From contig NZ_PRDB01000001.1 in NCBI RefSeq assembly GCF_002925905.1, forward strand, positions 310,001-374,000: a DNA stretch of 64,000 nucleotides, given 5' to 3'. The position numbers and the translations under genes are program-made. This DNA is from Klebsiella michiganensis (lineage in GTDB: Bacteria > Pseudomonadota > Gammaproteobacteria > Enterobacterales > Enterobacteriaceae). The notes below the pieces were generated by a model, which worked only from the letters and a program-made list of their open reading frames with translations, was not told the DNA's origin and ran no database searches. Shown one piece after another: positions 18,281 to 26,130 of this stretch (position 1 is the stretch's first letter; each line of letters opens with the position of its first letter).

Positions 18281-19611
18281 TTCACCGCCTCCTGCGCGAG
18301 GTAGGCGCGTTTGTCGATCACCCGCTGCAGCTTACCTGTTCGGGTATTGCGGATAAGTTCCGCCTGGCTGCACCAGTGAACCTGAACGCACAGCTGGCCG
18401 GCAGCCTGTAGTTCTGCGAGAGCGTGATCCCTGGCGAGTAATTGACCGCAGAGCCTGTCGGCCTGCTGCCGGGTACCGGAAAAGGCGATACGTAAGCTCA
18501 AACGATCCCGGTTATCGGCGTGCTCCAGCATCAGCTGCCACTGCTGATGCCCCATCTCTTCCGTAATAAGGGCCGCTATTTCATCAGGAAATAGCGAGGC
18601 GTAACCTACCCGCAAGCGGTGCCCGAGGCTACTGCGTCCCTGCAAAATAAACTTGCGATGTTTGCTTCCCGGAGGTTCACGCCAGGCGGCCAAATCGCCT
18701 ACCGGATAGCGAATCAGCGGCATCAGCGTGCGCGTAAGGCTGGTGACCACCAGCATTCCGGAACGATTGATTTCGTCGATCGGCTCGCCCGTCGCTTCAT
18801 CAATAATTTCCACGATAGTTTCGGGTTCAAAGACCCGATGCTCGTCCGCCAGGCAATCCGGCGTGCTGAGTCCGATAAGCCCGGCATCCACGCAGGCGCA
18901 GCCGATAGAAGCAATACGGGCGTTGGGAAAGGCGGCTTCCAGCAGCTGTAGCTGTTCAGTAAAAAGACTCTCGCTGCCGTAAAGGATGGTCTCGATACCG
19001 GGCAGACGGCGGTTTTTTCCAGCGAGCTCTGCCGCATATTGCAGCAGCATCGCCGGGACGCCCACCAGTACGTTGATATCGTGCTGGACGATCTGTTCGG
19101 TGAGGGTGTGCGGTTCAAGCGATCCGGTGAAAGGGTACTCGCATACCGGTATCGACATGTGCGAAAGCGCGCCGTGGATAAATAAGAAGCTCGCGTACAA
19201 ATCACCGGCGAAAAATAAATTTGCCACGCGCGCGCCTGGCTTGAGCTGGCTGGAGAGGCTGCGGCCAAAACTGGTGACGAACGCACGCCACTCCTGGCGG
19301 GAAAAAACCGACAGCTTGCCGCCGCCGGTGGTACCGCCGGTCTTAAAGACAATACCGTCCTCCACCGGCCCGGTGAGGACGGGCCAGTTTTTCAGGCCCT
19401 GGCTCCCCTCCCAGTAGCGTTCGGGATTAATAAGCGGCAGGTCCTTCAGCTGCCAGCCGCGGGTGGCGAGATGGCGATAGTGTTCGGCATAGAAAGGCGA
19501 GCGGCAGCGAACCCTCTCGACAAGCTGTTCGAGACCCGGTGGGCTTACGGCCACTTCTTCCGTTTGGGTGGATTGCGGATCAAGGCGACCCATCATTTTT
19601 GCTGTTGTCAT
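18277..19611 (-). CDS. PaaK/LuxE-type adenylate-forming ligase
   Basis: A 444-residue adenylate-forming enzyme related to phenylacetate-CoA ligase (PaaK) and LuxE. The phosphate-binding loop KTGGTTGGGK is at 90-99, and a YGSES-type segment and C-terminal domain with a lysine-rich RTGKLQRV segment follow. It probably activates a carboxylic acid as acyl-AMP for transfer to CoA, a protein thiol or an amine. The ATG at 19611 is preferred over a TTG at 19617 from ribosome-binding-site spacing. It is the second such ligase in the operon, beside a third domain in the fusion upstream. Confidence 0.8.
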   Translation of the reverse strand: MTTAKMMGRLDPQSTQTEEVAVSPPGLEQLVERVRCRSPFYAEHYRHLATRGWQLKDLPLINPERYWEGSQGLKNWPVLTGPVEDGIVFKTGGTTGGGKLSVFSRQEWRAFVTSFGRSLSSQLKPGARVANLFFAGDLYASFLFIHGALSHMSIPVCEYPFTGSLEPHTLTEQIVQHDINVLVGVPAMLLQYAAELAGKNRRLPGIETILYGSESLFTEQLQLLEAAFPNARIASIGCACVDAGLIGLSTPDCLADEHRVFEPETIVEIIDEATGEPIDEINRSGMLVVTSLTRTLMPLIRYPVGDLAAWREPPGSKHRKFILQGRSSLGHRLRVGYASLFPDEIAALITEEMGHQQWQLMLEHADNRDRLSLRIAFSGTRQQADRLCGQLLARDHALAELQAAGQLCVQVHWCSQAELIRNTRTGKLQRVIDKRAYLAQEAVK

Positions 19612-19652
19612 ATTCAAATATCCTTATTGTGAGCCGATCGGCGGGAGTGCGC

Positions 19653-22061
19653 TCAACGGCGTTTATCAATGACCAGCGGCGTCTTGCCGCTTTGCGGATG
19701 CCGTTCAAATTCGCTGAACGGGCGGCTGGTCACGGCTAACTCCAGCAAATGGGCGTCCAATGCCATTTTGAGCTCAGGGTCGGTGCAGACCCGCTGTTTG
19801 ACGGTATTAATATTGCCGTCGGTGAAGATGTTGATGCATTCGAGCCCGCTGCGCGGGTTATGTTGAAGAATCAATTGAACAGGGGCATCGGCGAGCGTTG
19901 CCAACCGCTGGGGTTGAATAAACATCGTGCCGATACGCACCAGGCTGCCGTGGCGGCCTAAAAGCTCAAAGCGGGGGCTGGGGGCGCCGCAGGGGCATTC
20001 GCCCGGCAGCCAACGGCCCATATCGCCGATGTCATAACGAATCACCTTCTGACCTTCGCGGGCCGTCGAGGTAAAGAGCAGGCGGCCGGCATCGCCGGGC
20101 GCGACGGGCCGATCGTCGAGCGGGTCGACAATCTCCAGCCATTGAATATCCGTCATCAGGTGAAACACGCCATCCGGGCAATGCGTACAGGCATGTCCCA
20201 GCGGCCCGGCATCAACCGAACCATACAGCGCCGAGCGAATGGTTTTCACCCCGAAACCATGAATATAGTCACGCTGGGCGACGCCCATATGTTCGCCGCC
20301 CAGCAGCAGTTTCTGAATACCGCCGTAGTCGCGCAGAATGGCCTCTTCTCGCGTAAAGAGCTGATACAGCGTGCTTGGCATACCAATGAGCGTGGTAACG
20401 CCCTGATTCACAATGGTTCGGGCGATCTCGTGATAGTCATCATCATGGGGGCCGCCCATGGGAAGATGGGTCACTTCAAGCATTTCCAGTAGGGTGAAAA
20501 AGCTGAGTAAACCACCGTAGAGATTGCCCGCGTACATCAGATTGAGCACTTTGTCGTGGGCGGGATCTAGCCCGGCGGCGAACATGCCTGCGGCGGCGGC
20601 CTGCATCTGGCGGCGATAGTCGCGATAGGTAAACCCGGCGAGTTTAGGCACGCCGCTGCTGCCGCCGCTGCGAAAGAAAAGCTGGGCGCTGGGCCGCATT
20701 GCGTGCTGTAAGAATGCCGTTTTATCCATAATCGGCTGCTGCGCCGTCAGCATCGGCGGCGGCGGGTTCGGATCGAGCGTGGCCTGCTGCGGCAGGACAT
20801 CGGCATCCAGCGTCACGGTGACGCGGCGAGCCAGCTGACTTAAGGCGTAAACGCCGTCATGCGGTTCGCCGTGATAGCCGTCATGCATTTTACCGACGGG
20901 GGTAATTCGATTGACGCCGGCTGCCAGCAGCAGTTGGCTGAGGGGGATTCTGTCCCGATCGGCGACAACCAGCCCGCAGGTTTGCAGGTGGGTTCGCCAG
21001 GGGCGCAGCGTTTGCATCACTTTATTTTGCGGTAGCGGCCGCAGCAGGACGGTTCGGAACAGCGGTGAAGGCGTTATGGCCGAGGTGTGTTGCTGAATGA
21101 TGCGCCAGCCATCTCCTGCCAGCAGAGCGTTGTCAGCCCCGGCAAATACGGTGTCCAGCTGCGCGAAGGCGACGGCGCGGGTGATATCCGCCGCCGCCTT
21201 TTCATCGGGCATTAACGGTTGCCACCGTGCGTGACGGCGCCGCATGGCCTCCGCCAGTCTTTCGCCAATATCCTGCAATACCGCCGAAGCATCGCTATCA
21301 ACAAAAACGATTTGCGGGCTGGAACAGGCCTGCTGGTCAAAACAGCAAACGTCATCCGCCAGCGCGAGAAGGCTTTCTTCATTAACGGCATCCGGTTGTA
21401 GCCAGGCAAAGCTGATTTTATGTCCCCATGGGATCCAGCGACACCCGCCAGGGAGCTGTTGACGAATCGCCTCGAGGGCGGTATCGCCACCCCAGGCCGA
21501 TATACCATCGGCGTGGGTAAGCAGTAGGGAAAGGCGCGTGGTTTCGACGGGAACCACGGCGACGAAGTTAGCCAGCTGGTCCGTTAAATCGCAGTGGATA
21601 AACGCCCGTAGCAGATCGATTGTCATTCCTTGTTCGCTGGCGCTCGGGCGCAGCCAGTTAATATTCCCGACCAGCAGGCTCTCTATTATTGCGAAGAAGG
21701 GAAGCAGTTGCGCATTGGCTGGGGTGACATGCACCACGACGCCCAAAGGACGCCAGCCTTCAAACTGCGGTTCACGGTAGTTAATGCGGCGCACGGAAAA
21801 GGGGGTATCGCCCAGCTCATGCTCGAGTTTTTGGCGCAGCGCGTCCGGTTGGCAAAACTTTCTGACCTCTTCCCGATAAGCCGGGCCCAGTTGAGGAAGG
21901 AAAGCGTGGTCTTTTAGCTGTTCGATAAAACGGCCGGCGCAGGCAAGCACGGTTTCCGGACGCGGCGGTTGGCTCAGCGCGCTATCCAGCCCGCTCGTCA
22001 ACATGGCGATGGCCTCTTCTGGCGTGAGCGAGGGATAGTTTTTTCCCTGAATGAGATACAT
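19653..22061 (-). CDS. LuxC-like acyl reductase fused to PaaK-type ligase
   Basis: An 802-residue two-domain protein. Residues 1-430 resemble LuxC, the NADPH-dependent acyl-CoA/acyl-protein reductase of bacterial luminescence, with the catalytic cysteine at 246 in the QQACSSPQ motif. A proline-rich link (about 432-437) leads to a PaaK-like adenylate-forming domain (about 445-802) with the phosphate loop RSGGSSGVPK (464-473). Together these would activate an acid and reduce it to an aldehyde. The ATG sits one base beyond the stop of the LuxE-like gene. This domain order is unlike the separate luxC/luxE genes of luminous bacteria. Confidence 0.82.
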   Translation of the reverse strand: MYLIQGKNYPSLTPEEAIAMLTSGLDSALSQPPRPETVLACAGRFIEQLKDHAFLPQLGPAYREEVRKFCQPDALRQKLEHELGDTPFSVRRINYREPQFEGWRPLGVVVHVTPANAQLLPFFAIIESLLVGNINWLRPSASEQGMTIDLLRAFIHCDLTDQLANFVAVVPVETTRLSLLLTHADGISAWGGDTALEAIRQQLPGGCRWIPWGHKISFAWLQPDAVNEESLLALADDVCCFDQQACSSPQIVFVDSDASAVLQDIGERLAEAMRRRHARWQPLMPDEKAAADITRAVAFAQLDTVFAGADNALLAGDGWRIIQQHTSAITPSPLFRTVLLRPLPQNKVMQTLRPWRTHLQTCGLVVADRDRIPLSQLLLAAGVNRITPVGKMHDGYHGEPHDGVYALSQLARRVTVTLDADVLPQQATLDPNPPPPMLTAQQPIMDKTAFLQHAMRPSAQLFFRSGGSSGVPKLAGFTYRDYRRQMQAAAAGMFAAGLDPAHDKVLNLMYAGNLYGGLLSFFTLLEMLEVTHLPMGGPHDDDYHEIARTIVNQGVTTLIGMPSTLYQLFTREEAILRDYGGIQKLLLGGEHMGVAQRDYIHGFGVKTIRSALYGSVDAGPLGHACTHCPDGVFHLMTDIQWLEIVDPLDDRPVAPGDAGRLLFTSTAREGQKVIRYDIGDMGRWLPGECPCGAPSPRFELLGRHGSLVRIGTMFIQPQRLATLADAPVQLILQHNPRSGLECINIFTDGNINTVKQRVCTDPELKMALDAHLLELAVTSRPFSEFERHPQSGKTPLVIDKRR

Positions 22062-22062
22062 A

Positions 22063-23190
22063 TTAATTTCCCTTAATCAGTTCTGACGCCGCCAGTGCGC
22101 AGCTACGTGCTTTGCTATGGCTGGCCCGGCCCAGCAGCTCAAACCAATCGGTTGTCACACCGCATCCGCACTCTTCGGCGCGGTGCAATTGTGCAAGATC
22201 GCTCATGACCACGCTGTGCGCAGGGCAGGAGGTGATATAAGGCGACACAAACTGTATAAAACCGCGCTGCCCATAATCTTTCACCGCCAGAGAGGCGGTA
22301 TCGCGGATCCAGGCGCGGGAATAAACGGGAATATGGAAATGGTGATGCGCGCATTCAATGTAGGGCACGCAGTGCTCCACGGAACCATAGCCGTCGCGGC
22401 ATCGGCTATCGGGGATCCCGAGCTGTTGGGTCAGCCGCGCATAGAACGCGGATTTAGGGATTTCACGGTCGGCATGCGTTTTCCAGCCGCCGCCGAAAAA
22501 GGCCAGCGATTGATGATGAAGCTGGAGCGGCGGTAGCTGCATTTCTCGCATCCGTTCAAGTATGAACCACATAAATGCCGGGAAACCCAGGATTCGTACC
22601 GGTAACCCCTCTTCAGCAAACTCCTGTAAAGCGCGAATCACGCCGAAAGGGTCGAACTCATGCCCGCTCCCGGTGTGACGCAGCGCGTAAACGGCGCGTT
22701 TGACCGGCGCGTATTTACACAAGAACTGGTCGGTAAAAGAGGTGCCAAGCGTGATGATATCGGCGGGTTCGTAGCTGAGGAGCAGGTAGTTGCAGGGCGC
22801 ATCGGGCGTTTCCCAGCCATAATGGCGGAAAATGCGATCGACCATTCCCTGGGCGGCTCCGATACTGCGCGCATCATAGAGCATTCGACTTTTCTGCCCG
22901 CTGGTACCGGAAGAGGTGAGTTCAAGCGCATCCACACCGGAGCGGCCGATCGGCAGATTCTGTTTGAAATAGTCGGCAAAGATCGGCGGCAGCTGCGACC
23001 ACGAATCTATATTGGCCGCATCTGCCGGAATATTGTGGCGGGCCAGCCACTGGCGGTAGCCCGGCGTATTCATAACATGAAATGCAACGATTTCACGCAT
23101 GGCTTCATCAAAGAGCCGTTGTGAATCGCTATCTTCATGATAAGGGCTGTCGAGTGCGCAGAGGGCATCGACGCAGGATAAAGTGTCCAT
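22063..23190 (-). CDS. LuxE-like acyl-protein synthetase
   Basis: A 375-residue member of the LuxE family, which activates fatty acids with ATP and carries the acyl group on a cysteine before LuxC reduces it. The adenylate-loop motif TSSGTSGQ is at residues 92-99, and a conserved DGYGSVEHC segment and C-terminal CGCG-type segment follow. The start chosen at 23190 is nine bases from an AAGG ribosome-binding site; an ATG nine bases upstream overlaps that site. It directly precedes the LuxC fusion gene, as expected for a partner enzyme. Confidence 0.82.
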   Translation of the reverse strand: MDTLSCVDALCALDSPYHEDSDSQRLFDEAMREIVAFHVMNTPGYRQWLARHNIPADAANIDSWSQLPPIFADYFKQNLPIGRSGVDALELTSSGTSGQKSRMLYDARSIGAAQGMVDRIFRHYGWETPDAPCNYLLLSYEPADIITLGTSFTDQFLCKYAPVKRAVYALRHTGSGHEFDPFGVIRALQEFAEEGLPVRILGFPAFMWFILERMREMQLPPLQLHHQSLAFFGGGWKTHADREIPKSAFYARLTQQLGIPDSRCRDGYGSVEHCVPYIECAHHHFHIPVYSRAWIRDTASLAVKDYGQRGFIQFVSPYITSCPAHSVVMSDLAQLHRAEECGCGVTTDWFELLGRASHSKARSCALAASELIKGN

Positions 23191-23226
23191 TTTATTCATC
23201 CTTAATAAAAAGTCGTCCGTGAGTGA

Positions 23227-24486
23227 TTAATGGCCTGAAGCTGTTATTTTCGTTTTACTCCTCTTCTGCCTGGTGAATATATTAACGATAATGAATAATG
23301 CTGCCAGCATCGGAATAGTGGCCGCGATAATATATGCGCTGAGGCTGTCGCCGGCGCCCAATCCGGCCATTAATGCCCCCCCGAGGCTAAAAATAGCGAC
23401 GGAAATCATGCCTATCATTGCCGATACTGAACCTTTTCCATGCTCGCTGGAAAATAGCGTGAGGCGATACAGCGTGGCGTTGCAAATGCCCAGGCCAAAA
23501 GCATAAATAGCCATGCCGATAATCAGCGCAATAATATTTTGCCATATTAGCGTCATGACCAGCGCCAGCATTATGCCGATAAATATGGGAGAGAGTGAAA
23601 AGTATAATAACTGCTCCGGCTTAAATTTTTCAGCGGTAAAGTTAAGGACGATATTCCCCGCAATCAACGCCGCAAAAACAGGTAATTGCCATAGCGCGTA
23701 CTCCAGCATACTCATTTGCAGATGATGCACCAGCAGCAGCGGGGAGAGCGCGATCCACGCCATCAGCGGCAGCCCGACGAGGCCAAGCGCAACGCTGCCG
23801 GATATACAGCGTGGGTTCGTAAGCAAATCGCCATAAGCGCGCGCAAGGGTTTTTACCTCGAGCGGCTGACATTCAATTTTACTGCCATCCTCGCGTACGA
23901 CGCCGATCGTCTCCGGCATCCAGCGTAGCAAACCGAACCAGGTGAGCGCCGCCATCAACGCGATAGCAATAAAAAGCGTGCGCCATGACAGGTAAGCAAG
24001 CACAACGCTACCGACCAAAGGGCCAAACAGCGGCGACAGCAGCGCGATATTGGCAAACAGGGCAATTAAGCGGATCGCATCCGATTCGTTGAATGCTTCC
24101 TGCAGGGCCGGATAGCTCACCACCACCACAAACCCCAAACCTATTCCCTGAATAAACCGCAGGAGAGTAAAAACCTGGATATTGTCTACCCATGGCGTGG
24201 CCAGGCAGGAAACAGAAAAAAGCGCACAGCCGATGAGTAATAAAGGCCTGCGGCCAAATCTATCCGACGCCGGTCCAATAAGCCACTGAAAGCTGACGCC
24301 GCCAAGTAAATAGGCATTAAGTGACCACGGTACGTAATGCGGTTGAGCATTTAAATCTTTAATAACCGTTAGCATTCCCGGCATTACTACATCGCTGGCG
24401 ACATAAGTTAACAGCTCGAATGTTGAAAGAAATAAACAAAAAAATAAAGCGTGCCGTGAAGAAACAGGCAGTAGTGAGTTATACAT
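23227..24486 (-). CDS. MFS efflux transporter (MdfA/Bcr-like), first gene of lux-like operon
   Basis: A 419-residue major facilitator with about 12 membrane segments and the drug:H+ antiporter-1 signature LIGPASDRFGRRPLLL after the second segment. An acidic residue sits in the first membrane segment, as in MdfA. It is the first gene of the leftward operon and lies 36 bases before the LuxE-like gene, so it most likely exports the product made by the operon. A role as a plain multidrug exporter is possible. Confidence 0.82.
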   Translation of the reverse strand: MYNSLLPVSSRHALFFCLFLSTFELLTYVASDVVMPGMLTVIKDLNAQPHYVPWSLNAYLLGGVSFQWLIGPASDRFGRRPLLLIGCALFSVSCLATPWVDNIQVFTLLRFIQGIGLGFVVVVSYPALQEAFNESDAIRLIALFANIALLSPLFGPLVGSVVLAYLSWRTLFIAIALMAALTWFGLLRWMPETIGVVREDGSKIECQPLEVKTLARAYGDLLTNPRCISGSVALGLVGLPLMAWIALSPLLLVHHLQMSMLEYALWQLPVFAALIAGNIVLNFTAEKFKPEQLLYFSLSPIFIGIMLALVMTLIWQNIIALIIGMAIYAFGLGICNATLYRLTLFSSEHGKGSVSAMIGMISVAIFSLGGALMAGLGAGDSLSAYIIAATIPMLAALFIIVNIFTRQKRSKTKITASGH

Positions 24487-25020
24487 AAAACCCTGTTATT
24501 AACATATTCCATTATTTTGCTTTTATATCACTCCCTCTTTTTAAAAACTTTTATCAAGTGATTCTTAGTTGATAAATATCAATGAACAGACCGTGTTCAT
24601 GTTTGTTTAAACTGCGAATTATAATTCCGATACATACTTCATATTTTAATTAAAAATAAATCGAATGATTTATGGGGATTAAATGTGCGTTTTCCAGACG
24701 CTGCGTTATTTTTCCAGGGTTGAGCGCTCAAGTCATTCATCTATCAACCATATGATTTGTATAGGGTAAACCTGTCGGATTCAAATATATTCAGCTTGGT
24801 GAATCACAGCGTATCTTCGTCTCTTTCTTATGAGGAAGGGGGCGTTTAATTTACCGCCACATTGAATAAACGGTCTTGCTGCCTCTCATTTCGTTGTGAC
24901 GTATCATCAGACGCCGAGGGCCGCGGTGTTCAGGTATTGCCGCGCGGCGTCGCTCTTGCTGGACGCCATGCCCGTATTGCGGGACACTAGCCGCATTCTC
25001 CCGCGAAGACAGGGATACTT
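24487..25020. promoter_or_regulatory. Divergent promoter region between the lux-like operon and rafR
   Basis: A 534-base gap, very AT-rich from about 24490 to 24800 and near genome average nearer rafR. It must carry the promoter of the leftward MFS-lux-like operon and that of rafR. I see no gene, no clear operator and no terminator. The sharp drop in GC content next to the operon suggests acquired DNA or an H-NS-silenced promoter (inference). Confidence 0.5.
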
Positions 25021-26016
25021 ATGTCGCTGAAAGCCATTGCTAAAGAACTTGGGATCTCGGTAACGACCGTCAGCCGTGCGCTAAACGGCTATGATGACGT
25101 GTCGCAGGAGACGCGCGCCCGCGTGGAGGCCGAAGCCCAGCGCCGTGGATATCGGCCAAATACCTTCGCCCGCCGCCTGAAAATGGGCAAAATTGACGCC
25201 GTTGGCCTCGTTTTTCCCGTGCGTCCCGCGCCGTTGAATAACAACGTCTTTCTCGAAATGGTGGGAGAAATCAGTCACGAGCTGGCGCGCTATGAGATTG
25301 ATTTACTGCTGATTGCCGACGATGAACAGGCCGATAAGCACGGCTATATGCGTATGGTGCAGAGTCGTCGCGTCGATGCGCTGATCGTGGCCCATACCCT
25401 GGACGACGACCCGCGCCTGATTCAGCTGCTCTCTTCCGGCTTTCCTTTTCTCGCCCTGGGGCGCAGCCGCCTGCCGCAGCCCTACGCCTGGTTTGATTTC
25501 GATAACCAGGCGGGAACGTACCGCGCCACCCGTCATCTGATTCGCCAGGGGCATCAGCGCATCGCGCTGCTGAGCGAAAATAACAATCAGGCGTTTATTA
25601 CCCAGCGCCGCAACGGTTACCTGCAGGCGCTGCGCGAAGCGGGCCTGGCGGAAACCTGGCTGCGCAGCGTGCCGCCCACCCGCCGCGGCGGGTTTCAGGC
25701 AACGATGGAGCTGCTGCGCTTGCCTGAACCGCCAACGGCGATTGTCACCGATTGCAACACCCACGGCGACGGCGCGGCGATGGCCCTGGCTCAGCTCGGA
25801 CGCCTCACCGGCGCCGATCGCGTCTCGCTGGTGGTTTACGACGGCTTGCCGCAGGACAGCATCATCGAAACCCCGGTGGGCGCGGTGGTTCAGTCCACCC
25901 GGCAGGGCGTGGGCCGCCAGATAGCCACCATGGTCCGCCGCTTAATCGCCGGCGAGGATCTCGCCTCTCTCCAGGTGCTCTGGCAGCCTGAATTTATTCC
26001 CGGCGAAACCGCCTGA
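25021..26016 (+). CDS. rafR: LacI family repressor of the raffinose operon
   Basis: A 331-residue LacI-family regulator with an N-terminal HTH (SLKAIAKELGISVTTVSRALNG, about 2-22) and a periplasmic-binding-protein-like effector domain. It lies immediately upstream of alpha-galactosidase and permease genes, and the gap between holds two palindromes of the form CCGAAACGTTTCGG, the kind of site known for the E. coli plasmid RafR. The inducer would be an alpha-galactoside such as melibiose. Confidence 0.88.
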   Translation: MSLKAIAKELGISVTTVSRALNGYDDVSQETRARVEAEAQRRGYRPNTFARRLKMGKIDAVGLVFPVRPAPLNNNVFLEMVGEISHELARYEIDLLLIADDEQADKHGYMRMVQSRRVDALIVAHTLDDDPRLIQLLSSGFPFLALGRSRLPQPYAWFDFDNQAGTYRATRHLIRQGHQRIALLSENNNQAFITQRRNGYLQALREAGLAETWLRSVPPTRRGGFQATMELLRLPEPPTAIVTDCNTHGDGAAMALAQLGRLTGADRVSLVVYDGLPQDSIIETPVGAVVQSTRQGVGRQIATMVRRLIAGEDLASLQVLWQPEFIPGETA

Positions 26017-26058
26017 TTCTCCTCCCGTCAGATTAATTTCCTGAACTCGATCACGGAT

Positions 26059-26072
26059 CCGAAACGTTTTGG
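26059..26072. promoter_or_regulatory. raf operator 1
   Basis: CCGAAACGTTTTGG, a palindrome with one mismatch, lies 58 bases before the rafA ATG. It is almost identical to the second site 21 bases (two helical turns) downstream. The pair probably binds RafR dimers around the rafA promoter. A weak CRP half-site (TCACG) lies just upstream at 26051. Confidence 0.85.
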
Positions 26073-26079
26073 TTGTCAC

Positions 26080-26093
26080 CCGAAACGTTTCGG
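26080..26093. promoter_or_regulatory. raf operator 2
   Basis: CCGAAACGTTTCGG is a perfect 14-base palindrome, 37 bases before the rafA ATG and spaced two helical turns from operator 1. It matches the LacI-family half-site pattern with a central CG and is the best candidate for the main RafR site. Confidence 0.88.
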
Positions 26094-26130
26094 ATCAACA
26101 GTAAGGCATTCCTTGTTGTGGAGATGTCTC

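Noticed and set aside
24765..24795. A lux box (ACCTGTCGGATT) upstream of the lux-like operon
   Set aside because: Only the first half resembles a LuxR site; the second half is absent, so chance similarity is more likely.
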